Virus record (IMG/VR): IMGVR_UViG_3300020463_000105
Span: 1 to 28,050 of that record
DNA from: a virus
Length of the DNA stretch: 28,050 bases
Direction: 5' to 3' (one strand)
Part shown: one piece after another, positions 1-7,378 of the stretch
Numbering within the stretch: the first letter of the stretch is position 1
Layout: the number at the start of each line of letters is the position of its first letter
Notes under the pieces: generated by a model
The model's database searches: none
What the model was told of the DNA's origin: nothing
Seen by the model: the letters and a program-made list of their open reading frames with translations, nothing else
Translations under genes and position numbers: made by a program

Positions 1-14
1 AAGGAGAATAATCT

Positions 15-1292
15 ATGTTTGTACTAGGAAGTACTAATCTTACGCTACAACAGCGTTTGGCTAAAAATGTGATGCGTCTAATGAAAGACGCGCCTGAACT
101 ATCAGGCATAATTATTATCGGTGATCGTACGATTGATGACGATGATCCCTCGATGACTGCTTGCACTGATGGTCGTAACGAATGGTATGGTCGTAACTAC
201 TGTGATCCATTGGGTGACGGACAGCTACGCTTTGTCATCATACATGAGAACTATCACAAGATGCTAAAACATCTTACCACATGGGCGCACCTCTGGAAGA
301 TAGATCCTGAGTTGGCGAACATGTCTATGGACTACTACATCAACTATCTGATCTGGCATTTGTACAGTGACAAGTCTAAGTACGGTGATCTTATCGACTG
401 GATTGATGGCGCACTGTATGATCCTAAGTATGATGACACGTGGGATACCGCTCGGATCTTCTGGGATCTGTATGATGACAAACAGAAAGGTAAACCACCA
501 CGTAGACCCACTAATCCTAAGACAGGACAGCCCTCAGATATTATCGATAATAACAAGGGCAATGGTCAAGGTGTACCACAGGGGTTTCGAGACAAGCATG
601 ACTTCGAGAAAGCCAAGGACATGTCTATAGACGAAGCCAAGGAGAACGCCAAGGAGATCGACGAAGCTATACGTCAGGGGGCTATCGTCGCAGGTAAAGT
701 GGGAACTGGTGGTGCAAGACACCTTAAGGAATTGCTCAAGCCACCCATTGATTTCCGTGAGCAGATACGTGACTTCGTTACGACTTACTGTTCGGGCAAA
801 GACTTTGGTACGTACAGCAAACCTAATCGTAGGTACGTGCAGTATGATATGATCATGCCGTCTACGGTCAGCGAGACTGTAGAAAGCTTGGTGTGTGCCA
901 ACGACATGTCTGGCTCTATCGGTGAGAGCGAAATCAAGGTTGTGGTTGGAGCAACAGCCAAGGCCGCAATGGACGTTACACCGGAAGAACTGCACGTTAT
1001 CTATTGGGATACAAAGGTGTCTGGACACGAACGCTACGAGAGGGACGAACTGGACAAGGTAGAGGATACTACAAACCCTTGTGGCGGTGGCGGTACTGAT
1101 GTGCGCTGTGTGCCACCGTTCCTACGTGAACATCACGTCAATCCAACCGCGTCCATTGTTGTTACCGATGGTGAAATGTGGAATGGGTTCGGTGATTGGG
1201 ATCATCCAGTGTTGTGGGTTATCGTGAACAATCCGTCTTGTGTACCGCCCGTAGGCAAACACGTTCACGTAACAAGTGGAGATCTACGGTAA
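15..1292 (+). CDS. VWA-like protein with N-terminal zincin motif (DUF2201-type)
   Basis: This 425-residue protein joins a metallopeptidase-like N-terminus to a C-terminal von Willebrand A-like domain. A zinc-binding HENYH motif (HExxH) lies at residues 77-81. The MIDAS motif DMSGS is at 297-301, and later GGGGTD and VVTDGE segments fit the other metal-coordinating loops. A hydrophilic Asp/Lys/Gly-rich linker (about 150-220) separates the halves. This layout matches the DUF2201 family (putative metallopeptidase plus VWA-like). Such proteins are usually encoded next to a MoxR-type AAA+ ATPase and are thought to act as chaperone pairs that remodel protein complexes. No ATPase gene is inside the window, but one could lie just upstream. 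AAGGAG at 1-6 sits 8 bases before the ATG and supports the start. Family call fairly sure; role in a phage is unknown. Confidence 0.8.
   Translation: MFVLGSTNLTLQQRLAKNVMRLMKDAPELSGIIIIGDRTIDDDDPSMTACTDGRNEWYGRNYCDPLGDGQLRFVIIHENYHKMLKHLTTWAHLWKIDPELANMSMDYYINYLIWHLYSDKSKYGDLIDWIDGALYDPKYDDTWDTARIFWDLYDDKQKGKPPRRPTNPKTGQPSDIIDNNKGNGQGVPQGFRDKHDFEKAKDMSIDEAKENAKEIDEAIRQGAIVAGKVGTGGARHLKELLKPPIDFREQIRDFVTTYCSGKDFGTYSKPNRRYVQYDMIMPSTVSETVESLVCANDMSGSIGESEIKVVVGATAKAAMDVTPEELHVIYWDTKVSGHERYERDELDKVEDTTNPCGGGGTDVRCVPPFLREHHVNPTASIVVTDGEMWNGFGDWDHPVLWVIVNNPSCVPPVGKHVHVTSGDLR
537..554. promoter_or_regulatory. 18-bp palindrome-like site, copy 1 of 3 (inside the VWA gene)
   Basis: GATATTATCGATAATAAC differs from the perfect palindrome at 3005 by one base and is a 14-bp perfect palindrome at its core (539-552). 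It lies inside the linker-coding part of the VWA gene. AACAAGG continues after the core, as in the copy at 7639. Confidence 0.45.
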
Positions 1293-1498
1293 TGGAGTTC
1301 TGGACTTTACTAACTATAGGTTACTCAGTGATGGAACACCAAATGCAATTCAGTGTTTGGTTTCCTAGCGAGGACGCCTGTTGGAGCGTACTACTAGATA
1401 GCGGTGCGCTCTACGATAAAATCAATGCAACAGAAGGTCATTGTGACGTAAGCGAGGTCGCGTCACATATTGTACGGCCTAAACTTAGACCTTGGTAA
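1292..1498 (+). CDS. small hypothetical protein, 68 aa
   Basis: I do not recognise a function. The ATG at 1292 shares a base with the TAA of the preceding gene (TAATG), which suggests translational coupling. I therefore prefer it over an in-frame start at 1196 that would overlap the VWA gene by about 100 bases. The product starts with a moderately hydrophobic stretch (MEFWTLLTIGYSVM), which may be a buried helix rather than a clear signal peptide. It is otherwise rich in aromatic and acidic residues, with two Cys. It belongs to the same run of tightly spaced early genes. Confidence 0.6.
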   Translation: MEFWTLLTIGYSVMEHQMQFSVWFPSEDACWSVLLDSGALYDKINATEGHCDVSEVASHIVRPKLRPW

Positions 1499-1508
1499 GG
1501 AAAAACAA

Positions 1509-2417
1509 ATGGCAATAATTAAAGCAATATACACACCGATCTGTGACTTGGATCTTAGTTACGAGACTCATGGTGATGGTGAACTAAACCAAAGTGTCGA
1601 GACTACTAACTTTCGCAAGGCTGTGGAGAAAGCACTGAATTGCAAGACGTGTTTTCGTAGCAACACCACCGCGTGGGTGTATCGTGAAAATGATAACTAC
1701 ACGATGGGTTATGTTGGGTTCTGTGACATGACACACTCAGGCACAGGTGGAGACAAGTACTACGTTGTTTCTAAAAACATTGAGAACAAAAAGTACAGTT
1801 CGGGTCAGTCTAACTATCATGCGTCATCTGCATTGCGTATAGACAAGGCTGTGAAGAATGCCCAAAGGTATCTGCGCCCGTGGTCACCTATCGAACATAT
1901 CGCCATAAGCTTTGATGATTTCAAAAGAGACTGGCGTGACGTAGGCTATCAAGCCGATAACGAGTACACCAAGAAATTAAATGCGATGACTAATGACATT
2001 CGAGAGCGAGGTAACACGTTCAAGGAGTTGGGTCACTTGCTATCTAGTGGGTACGAGTTTCTGTATGCCGACGTACGTAGCATGATCGAAGAGATACATG
2101 AAGCATTGTCGGAGTTGAACGAGACTAAGAAGCGTCCAAAGATACACAAGTTTATCTACATACGTGAGTATCTTGGTGAGCAACAGGCGGCTAGGTTCCC
2201 AATCAATGCAGATGACTATTGGTTCGATCTCAAATCGTTTCAACAGCAACACAGAGATATTCAGTGGGTCAAGGCTGATGATCTGGACGAAAACGATAAA
2301 CGTAAGATATCGTCTTTGTCGTTCTTGGAGAACGGTCAGTACATCGATGGCGTTGGCTTCAAAGCCGCAAGTAACTGTTACTACGTTGTGCCAGAAGAAG
2401 GGAGGTGTGTAGTATGA
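1509..2417 (+). CDS. hypothetical phage protein, 302 aa
   Basis: The function is not recognised. The open frame extends to 1470, but the ATG at 1509 has a Shine-Dalgarno-like AAGG at 1497-1500 and avoids overlap with the preceding gene, so I start there. The protein is soluble-looking with no membrane segment. The N-terminal 130 residues contain several Cys (for example NCKTC) and many Asn/Tyr. The central part (about 145-220) is predicted mostly helical and charged, and the end contains an aromatic beta-rich segment (NCYYVVPEEG). Its TGA overlaps the next ATG by four bases (ATGA), so the two are probably translated together. Confidence 0.7.
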   Translation: MAIIKAIYTPICDLDLSYETHGDGELNQSVETTNFRKAVEKALNCKTCFRSNTTAWVYRENDNYTMGYVGFCDMTHSGTGGDKYYVVSKNIENKKYSSGQSNYHASSALRIDKAVKNAQRYLRPWSPIEHIAISFDDFKRDWRDVGYQADNEYTKKLNAMTNDIRERGNTFKELGHLLSSGYEFLYADVRSMIEEIHEALSELNETKKRPKIHKFIYIREYLGEQQAARFPINADDYWFDLKSFQQQHRDIQWVKADDLDENDKRKISSLSFLENGQYIDGVGFKAASNCYYVVPEEGRCVV

Positions 2418-2620
2418 AGATCGAGAAAAATATACCGTTACCAAAGGATAGGAACAGATGGGTAAAACTAGCGAAGGATATGGAGGTTGGGGATAGTGTT
2501 CTTCTTAAAAACCCTGCCGAAGCCCTTTCTCTTGGGTTAGCCGTGAAACGATTATTTAAAGGCAAAGTGGTCACTGCAAAACAAGCTTGTGGCGGCATAA
2601 GAGCTTGGAGAAAAACATAA
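2414..2620 (+). CDS. small basic protein, 68 aa, related to the 13283 gene product
   Basis: ATG at 2414 overlaps the upstream TGA (ATGA), and GGAGG at 2401-2405 is 8 bases upstream, so this start is well supported over the in-frame one at 2405. The protein is basic and compact, with the pattern VGDSVLL near the middle and IRAWRKT at the very end. The 75-residue product at 13283 shows the same order of elements (VGYSVFV, then LRIWRTT), so the two look like distant members of one small family. Function unknown; the size and charge would fit a nucleic-acid or protein-binding accessory factor, which is inference only. Confidence 0.65.
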   Translation: MKIEKNIPLPKDRNRWVKLAKDMEVGDSVLLKNPAEALSLGLAVKRLFKGKVVTAKQACGGIRAWRKT

Positions 2621-2630
2621 GTAAAATAAT

Positions 2631-2680
2631 GAGGGGCGCGGTGGATTTAATATCGAAAAAAAGGAAACGCCGCGCCCCTC
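2631..2680. promoter_or_regulatory. GC-rich 13-bp hairpin with A-rich loop
   Basis: Arms 2631-2643 and 2668-2680 pair over 13 positions (11 perfect Watson-Crick pairs from GAGGGGCGCGG to its complement, then one G-T wobble and one G-C pair). They enclose a 24-base A-rich loop. It is far more GC-rich than its surroundings. No T-tract follows on either strand, so it is not a classical intrinsic terminator. It lies just after the stop at 2620, so it could protect or stop the upstream transcript, or be a structured RNA or protein-binding element. Confidence 0.65.
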
Positions 2681-2711
2681 GCTCTGATATCACAGATCTA
2701 AGCAATTTATT

Positions 2712-2746
2712 TATAGGTTGTAATTAAGTATCAGTCAACCTATATT
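2712..2746 (+). promoter_or_regulatory. sigma70-like promoter overlapped by a 9-bp inverted repeat
   Basis: TTGTAA (2718-2723) and TATATT (2741-2746) are separated by 17 bases, matching sigma70 -35 and -10 boxes at 4/6 and 5/6 positions. The arms TATAGGTTG (2712-2720) and CAACCTATA (2736-2744) form a perfect inverted repeat with a 15-base spacer covering both boxes. That is a layout typical of a repressor operator. The expected start of transcription is at about 2752-2754, at the ATG of the next gene. Confidence 0.55.
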
Positions 2747-2752
2747 TTACGC

Positions 2753-2995
2753 ATGAATGAAACATATCGCGTAAAAGTAAACCCAGACAACTCTACGTTC
2801 GAAATTACAAGTTTGGACATATTTACTCTTGAAATCGATGTTTCGGGGGTATATATGTCAGAAACTGATTTGCCTGAATGGGTCAAAAGAAAATTGTCGG
2901 CACTCTCATTTTGTGACTGGGGGGAAAGATCGACAAACTCTTTAGTTGGTGTTGGGAAGCGTATTAATGAACACATATTTTGGATATACAAATAA
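2753..2995 (+). CDS. hypothetical protein, 80 aa, possibly leaderless
   Basis: An 80-residue soluble protein of unknown function. The N-terminal half reads as beta-strand rich (TYRVKVNPDNSTFEITSLD) and is followed by a helical PEWVKRKLSAL segment. No Shine-Dalgarno sequence precedes the ATG. The -10 box ends only six bases upstream, so the transcript probably begins at or next to the start codon. It is the first gene after the 2630-2750 regulatory stretch, so it is a candidate early gene controlled by the overlapping palindrome. The antisense open frame covering it is a shadow. Confidence 0.65.
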   Translation: MNETYRVKVNPDNSTFEITSLDIFTLEIDVSGVYMSETDLPEWVKRKLSALSFCDWGERSTNSLVGVGKRINEHIFWIYK

Positions 2996-3004
2996 TCGCT
3001 CTGT

Positions 3005-3022
3005 GTTATTATCGATAATAAC
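3005..3022. promoter_or_regulatory. perfect 18-bp palindrome, copy 2 of 3
   Basis: GTTATTATCGATAATAAC is a perfect palindrome in the 159-base gap between genes. Two other sites in the replication arm (537-554 and 7639-7656) match it at 17 of 18 positions. This makes it a good candidate for a protein-binding operator. Downstream in the same gap are a T6 run after a G-rich stretch (about 3058-3076) and a small GTTTTC/GAAAAC inverted repeat, neither of which I can assign. Confidence 0.6.
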
Positions 3023-3154
3023 CGATGCCAGTTTTTTTGATTACGGTAGCCCCAGACAGCGGTGGGTGGGTTTTTTGCCAGTAGGTTGTTTTCCCGAAAA
3101 CACTGTCAGTGCGGAGAATTGGATTGGTTTGTTCATTGCCAAGGAGACCGCACA

Positions 3155-3826
3155 ATGAATTCTCTACGTGTAGAACTTGAGGATGAAGAAGAGAGACTAC
3201 GTAACATTCGTGTTAGGTGGTACAGGTCTAAGGCCAGTAGCAATAGACATGGCCCGTCCGTATTCGTAACTAACAAAGAACTAGAAAACTGGGATGACGT
3301 AGATCTGGATGAAGTAGACGAATATACTTCGGCGGCAGTCATAGACAGAAACTTTGATAGTATTGCCGAAGGAGAGATAGACAACATTGTCGCGTGTCTG
3401 AAGTCTGGTCTAGATGTGTCTGTGTGTGACAATGCTTTCACGATACCGGCGAACGCACCTCTGCATGATATAGAAATCACAGTAGGTAAGAGACACAAGT
3501 ATGAGAGAAAATTAGCAAACGTAGTATCTGCTCGCCAAGCCAAAGGCATAGAGACATGGCAGAAGATGAAGCCATACATTATGTTGAGAAAGCGTTTGAA
3601 CAGAGATAAGCAGTACGCTTTTCGTCAATTCCCCGACAAAGATAAAAGGAGAGCAACAGGTATGAAGTATGCACTTATTATGAGCAACGCGCCTATAGGT
3701 AAGGAAGGCAACACAGTGTTGTATTTCCATACATTAAAAGAAGCTAGAGCAAAGATGCGTGAGTACATAAACGACTATGGGTATGAACCGAAACATTTAG
3801 AAACGATGAAAGTAGTGGGGGATTAA
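3155..3826 (+). CDS. hypothetical phage protein, 223 aa
   Basis: The function is not recognised. The ATG at 3155 has AAGGAG at 3141-3146 eight bases upstream, which decides the start over the longer frame from 3062. The protein begins with a charged, probably coiled helix (EDEEERLRNIRVR), has an acidic middle (NWDDVDLDEVDEY) and ends with a strongly basic half (KRLNRDKQYAFRQFPDKDKRR). No membrane segment or catalytic signature is visible. Its stop is followed after one base by the next ATG, so it probably sits at the head of the operon leading into the replication genes. Confidence 0.7.
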   Translation: MNSLRVELEDEEERLRNIRVRWYRSKASSNRHGPSVFVTNKELENWDDVDLDEVDEYTSAAVIDRNFDSIAEGEIDNIVACLKSGLDVSVCDNAFTIPANAPLHDIEITVGKRHKYERKLANVVSARQAKGIETWQKMKPYIMLRKRLNRDKQYAFRQFPDKDKRRATGMKYALIMSNAPIGKEGNTVLYFHTLKEARAKMREYINDYGYEPKHLETMKVVGD

Positions 3827-3827
3827 A

Positions 3828-3977
3828 ATGGTAAAAGAGAAACATCAACACGCAAAAACTCAAAAAAGAATGGGTTTTGGTAAACTTAAAGAACATCAGC
3901 CCCAAAGATTTGCTAAACCAAGCAAAGCTGAATTAGTAAAAAGGCTAAAAGAAATAGCCGAAAAAAGGGCGAGATAA
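3828..3977 (+). CDS. very small basic protein, 49 aa
   Basis: A 49-residue frame fills the gap between the 223-residue protein and the VRR-NUC gene exactly: one base after the upstream TAA and one base before the next ATG. GGGGG at 3817-3821 is six bases upstream. About one third of its residues are Lys or Arg, with a C-terminal helix (AELVKRLKEIAEKRAR). The perfect fit and purine-rich composition support a real gene. Function unknown; nucleic-acid binding would fit the charge. Confidence 0.6.
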   Translation: MVKEKHQHAKTQKRMGFGKLKEHQPQRFAKPSKAELVKRLKEIAEKRAR

Positions 3978-3978
3978 A

Positions 3979-4311
3979 ATGACACCAGAAGCAAAAGTAA
4001 AACGTAGAGTTACGAACAAGTTAAAAGAAATGGGTGCGTACTATTTCTTTCCGATGACAGGTGGGTATGGACGTAGCGGTGTACCCGATATTATTGGATG
4101 CTACAGAGGTAGGTTCTTTGGTATCGAAACAAAAGCGGGAAATAATAAACCTACAGCGTTACAGATGAAGAACCTGAAAGATATTGATAGTCAGGGAGGG
4201 ATAGCTCTGGTTATAAATGAAGATAATCTATCCAGTATAAATGAACTATTGAGGGAAGATAATGCAGAGTTTAACGAAAGCGGAGGAAGCGGAGTTACGG
4301 TTTCTACGTAA
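3979..4311 (+). CDS. VRR-NUC family nuclease
   Basis: This 110-residue single-domain enzyme matches the VRR-NUC branch of the PD-(D/E)XK nucleases. The signature is seen as GVPDIIG (catalytic D37), FFGIETKAG (E50 and K52) and TALQ (Q62), in the order and spacing expected for this fold. Stand-alone phage VRR-NUC proteins are about this length and are thought to be structure-specific DNA nucleases acting with helicases in replication or recombination. The SNF2-type helicase at 7669 is a plausible partner. The last 20 residues (Ser/Gly/Glu-rich) look disordered and overlap the start of the next gene by 50 bases. Confidence 0.88.
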   Translation: MTPEAKVKRRVTNKLKEMGAYYFFPMTGGYGRSGVPDIIGCYRGRFFGIETKAGNNKPTALQMKNLKDIDSQGGIALVINEDNLSSINELLREDNAEFNESGGSGVTVST

Positions 4312-4450
4312 CGAAGTAGACAAGTATGTAGTAGAAGAAGGTAGGTTGGATAGACATCCAAACGTCAAGAACGATCTAGCAAGAGCAAGACGTGAATTGA
4401 AAGAATACGTAAAGAAACTGCAAAAAGCAGGAAGACACATATACTGTTAA
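4262..4450 (+). CDS. small charged helical protein, 62 aa
   Basis: A 62-residue protein made of heptad-like charged helices (EEAELRFLRNEVDKYVVEE and ARRELKEYVKKLQK), so probably a small coiled coil. It overlaps the end of the VRR-NUC gene by 50 bases. GAGGGA at 4251-4256 lies five bases before its ATG. No other frame fills the 150 bases after the VRR-NUC stop, which supports it. Function unknown; it may be a small partner of the neighbouring nuclease, by position only. Confidence 0.6.
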   Translation: MQSLTKAEEAELRFLRNEVDKYVVEEGRLDRHPNVKNDLARARRELKEYVKKLQKAGRHIYC

Positions 4451-4462
4451 TGGGAGACAAGT

Positions 4463-4894
4463 ATGGGTAAGAAACAAGAAAAAGCGTGGAAGTATTTATT
4501 AGAAAACAAAAGCGCAACAGCTAGAGAACTAGCAGATGCCGTAGGTATATCTTATGGGTATGCACTGAGCATTAAGAAAAAGATTGGAACACCACAAGAA
4601 ATATTAGATGCGCCAGATAAATTAACTAGATCCGATGTACTGGATACAGCAAAGAATTTAGTTAACGGAGACAGAGCCGAACAGCATGGCGATGCTACAA
4701 ACAACTTTGTACTCATGGCGGCATACTGGAATGCTCATCTTGGACTTAGAGATTTTATATCTGTCGATGACGTACCGATCATGTTGGCCTTGATGAAAGT
4801 AGCGAGGTTGCACGGCGACGGCACAAAGAACATAGACAACTACGTAGATGTCTGTGGGTATATGTCACTGGGTGGTGAGATTTCTCAACTGTGA
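4463..4894 (+). CDS. HTH plus DUF6378-like domain protein
   Basis: The N-terminal 45 residues form a winged-helix or helix-turn-helix (TARELADAVGISYGYALSIK). Residues about 65-143 carry the pattern GDRAEQHGDATNNF, then a W and a DVPIMLALMKVARL helix, then DNYVDVCGY. I recognise this as the phage DUF6378 family. The conserved Glu/Asp/His and all-helical pattern resembles MazG-like nucleotide pyrophosphohydrolases, but that resemblance is inference. GGGAG at 4452-4456 supports the ATG. Its TGA overlaps the GTG of the polymerase gene (GTGA). The fusion of a DNA-binding-like domain to this domain is unusual in my recollection. Confidence 0.75.
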   Translation: MGKKQEKAWKYLLENKSATARELADAVGISYGYALSIKKKIGTPQEILDAPDKLTRSDVLDTAKNLVNGDRAEQHGDATNNFVLMAAYWNAHLGLRDFISVDDVPIMLALMKVARLHGDGTKNIDNYVDVCGYMSLGGEISQL

Positions 4895-6714
4895 ACTTTG
4901 TAACCCTAGACTTCGAAACCTATTACGATAGAGAGTATTCGTTACGCAAACTAACGACAGAAGAATACGTGCGCGATAAAAGGTTCGAGGTCATAGGACT
5001 TGCGATAAAGATAGGTGACAGACCTACGTTTTGGATAGAGGGTGCTGCACGAGTCGAGCGTTTCTTATCAGAAGCAGACTTCTCTGGGTGCGGCGTTCTC
5101 TGTCACAACACGATGTTCGACGGTGCGATATTGGACTGGCTATATGATGTACGTCCAAAGGTTTGGCTTGATACCCTGTGTATGGCGAGAGCATTACATG
5201 GCGTAGATCAAAGTGTATCGCTGAAAAACGTAGCCGAAAGATATGGTGTTGGAGTCAAAGGTACAGAAATACAAAACACAATGGGTAAACACATAGATGA
5301 ATTCACTGCCGAGGAGTTATCTCGATTTGCTGAGTATGCTATAAACGATGTTGATCTGACATATGACATATTCAAGCTGATGTTGCCCAACTTTCCCCAA
5401 GAAGAGTTAGAACTAATAGACCTTACATTAAGAATGTATATTGAGCCAACGCTACGTTTGGATCTAGCTGGGCTACAAGAACACCTTACCGAGACACGTT
5501 CACGTAAGGAGACGTTGTTGGATGAAGCAGGAGTAGCGAAAAAGGAGTTGATGTCCAACCCCAAGTTTGCCGCACTGCTAGAGAATCTTGGTGTAACGCC
5601 CCCGATGAAAATAAGTCCGACAACAGGGAAAGAGACATTCGCATTTGCAAAGTCAGATGAGGGGTTCAAGGCGTTAGCAGAACATGAGAACGACAAGGTG
5701 CAATCTTTAGTTGCCGCTCGACTGGGTACTAAAAGCACTTTGGAAGAAACACGTACAGAGAGGTTTATATCTATTGCGAAGCGTGGGCTGCTCCCTGTAC
5801 CCGTCCGTTACTATGCCGCACATACAGGGAGATGGGGTGGAGATGACAAGATAAACCTACAAAATTTACCAAGCCGTGGGGTCAACGGTAAGAAGTTAAA
5901 AAAGAGTATCAAGGCTCCAGTTGGTCACACTCTTATAGATGCAGATAGTTCTCAGATCGAGGCAAGGGTATTAGCTTGGCTATCCGAACAAGACGACTTG
6001 GTTGATCAGTTTGCCAACGGTGAAGATGTCTATGTAAAGATGGCTAGTTCCATTTACGCCGTCCCCGAAGATCAAGTTACCAAAGACCAGAGATTTGTAG
6101 GAAAGACTACAATCTTGGGAGCAGGGTATGGTATGGGGTATCTGAAGTTTGGAGCGCAACTCAAGACCTTTGGGTATGAAGTACCCGAGGCGGAAGCGAA
6201 GCGGATTATATCTGTATACAGAGAGACGTACCCATATATTGGAGATTTATGGCAAGCGGCAAATAGGTGCATAAAAGAAATGCACAACGACAGTTTGTTC
6301 AGGTTTGGTCGGTCTGGAGTTTTAGACATCAACGTGGCAGCCCGGGCAATCGTGTTGCCGTCACAGCTAGAGATGTCTTACACTGACCTAGATGCTACGA
6401 CGGAAGGCGGGCGAACTGAGTATCATTACAAAACACGCCAAGGTCGCACTAGAATATATGGTGGCAAGGTAGTCGAGAATGTATGCCAAGCTATTGCTCG
6501 TTGTATTATAGGGCATCAAATGTTACAAATAGCTAAAAAATATAGAGTAGTATTAACCGTCCATGATAGTATTGTATGTTGCGTACCTGACCCGCTGGCT
6601 GCGGAAGCACAGGAATATATAGAGAGCTGTATGCGTACGACACCTGACTGGGCCGGTGGATTACCCATAGACTGTGAGAGTGGTCTGGGTAAGAGTTATG
6701 GAGATTGCGAATGA
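4891..6714 (+). CDS. polA: family A DNA polymerase with 3'-5' exonuclease
   Basis: The phage replicative polymerase, 607 residues, without the 5'-3' nuclease of bacterial Pol I. The N-terminus has a DEDDy proofreading exonuclease: LDFET (D7, E9), a CHNTMFDGAILDW segment, and YAINDVDLTYD. The polymerase domain has motif A DADSSQIEAR (catalytic D352), motif B RFVGKTTILGAGYG (R401, K405, L409, Y413) and motif C VHDS (H558, D559). The residue matching E. coli Pol I Phe762 is leucine (L409), the marine-virus Leu type. The start is GTG at 4891, overlapping the upstream TGA. The stop overlaps the next ATG. Full set of catalytic residues present; sure. Confidence 0.96.
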   Translation: MNFVTLDFETYYDREYSLRKLTTEEYVRDKRFEVIGLAIKIGDRPTFWIEGAARVERFLSEADFSGCGVLCHNTMFDGAILDWLYDVRPKVWLDTLCMARALHGVDQSVSLKNVAERYGVGVKGTEIQNTMGKHIDEFTAEELSRFAEYAINDVDLTYDIFKLMLPNFPQEELELIDLTLRMYIEPTLRLDLAGLQEHLTETRSRKETLLDEAGVAKKELMSNPKFAALLENLGVTPPMKISPTTGKETFAFAKSDEGFKALAEHENDKVQSLVAARLGTKSTLEETRTERFISIAKRGLLPVPVRYYAAHTGRWGGDDKINLQNLPSRGVNGKKLKKSIKAPVGHTLIDADSSQIEARVLAWLSEQDDLVDQFANGEDVYVKMASSIYAVPEDQVTKDQRFVGKTTILGAGYGMGYLKFGAQLKTFGYEVPEAEAKRIISVYRETYPYIGDLWQAANRCIKEMHNDSLFRFGRSGVLDINVAARAIVLPSQLEMSYTDLDATTEGGRTEYHYKTRQGRTRIYGGKVVENVCQAIARCIIGHQMLQIAKKYRVVLTVHDSIVCCVPDPLAAEAQEYIESCMRTTPDWAGGLPIDCESGLGKSYGDCE

Positions 6715-7376
6715 CAACTTGGTCGTTTAGCAGATTAAAGTCTTTCGAGACTTGCCCCAAACAGTTTTACCATGTGACTGTATTAGGTGAATACCCTGTC
6801 GTTCAGACAGATGCGATGACGTATGGAACTGCAATGCACAAAGCGGCAGAAGATTATGTCGGGGAAGATAAGCCACTTCCAGACAAGTTTATGTACGTTA
6901 AAGGAGTCCTAGACGAGCTGCTGGCGTTCAGGGGTACGAAATTAACCGAGCAGAGATTAGGACTTACCAGAGACCTGAAACCTTGTGGCTTCAAAGACAA
7001 AGATGTCTGGTTCCGTGGTATTGTAGATCTCGCTATCGTAGATACGTTAGGAGAGCGAGCTTGGATCGTAGATTATAAGACAGGCAAGTCTACAAAGTAT
7101 GCCGATAAAGGACAGCTAGAGCTTATGGCTTTGAGCATCTTTAAAAAATTTCCAGATGTAAAACATATCAATGCCGCGCTGTTATTTGTTGTTGCCAACG
7201 AAATAATAGAGGCTGAGTATAAAATAGAGAGTAGTTTCGATTTGTGGGGGAAATGGTTAAAGAAGTATGCTAGAATGGAAAAAGCATATGAGACAGATGT
7301 ATGGAACCCGAGACCTTCAGGGTTGTGTTACCATCACTGCCCCGTACTAGAATGTGTCCACAACGGAAGGAACTAA
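6711..7376 (+). CDS. Cas4/RecB-type PD-(D/E)XK nuclease with probable Fe-S cluster
   Basis: A 221-residue exonuclease-like protein. It opens with WSFSRLKSFETCPKQFY (C15), typical of RecB/AddB/Cas4 nucleases. Next come GTAMHKA (H43), GIVDLAIVD (D106), IVDYKTGKS (D121, K123) and GQLELMA (Q135). The C-terminus has C206, C210 and C215, which with C15 would hold a 4Fe-4S cluster as in Cas4 and AddB. Such phage proteins are thought to process DNA ends in recombination or replication. There are no cas genes nearby, so this is not a CRISPR component. The ATG at 6711 overlaps the polymerase stop (ATGA) and has GGAG at 6700-6703. I prefer it to the TTG two codons upstream. Confidence 0.88.
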   Translation: MTTWSFSRLKSFETCPKQFYHVTVLGEYPVVQTDAMTYGTAMHKAAEDYVGEDKPLPDKFMYVKGVLDELLAFRGTKLTEQRLGLTRDLKPCGFKDKDVWFRGIVDLAIVDTLGERAWIVDYKTGKSTKYADKGQLELMALSIFKKFPDVKHINAALLFVVANEIIEAEYKIESSFDLWGKWLKKYARMEKAYETDVWNPRPSGLCYHHCPVLECVHNGRN

Positions 7377-7378
7377 CC

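Noticed and set aside
534-1028. A 164-residue - frame inside the VWA gene
   Set aside because: It is antisense to a well-supported gene with intact motifs and reads as unstructured sequence.
3048-3076. Possible terminator after the 2753 gene (C/G-rich patch then T6)
   Set aside because: Only a weak stem of four to five pairs can be formed, so I do not call it.
2946-3158. A 70-residue + frame ending in an ATGA overlap with the 3155 gene
   Set aside because: It runs over the end of the 2753 gene and through the palindrome and T-runs, has no ribosome-binding site and no recognisable protein pattern. The ATGA overlap is probably chance.
6711-7376. CRISPR component (Cas4)
   Set aside because: The protein is of the Cas4/RecB type, but no repeats or other cas genes occur in the window.
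7301-7378. Upstream extension of the basic-protein gene
   Set aside because: It overlaps the nuclease gene, and the ATG at 7379 has the good ribosome-binding site.
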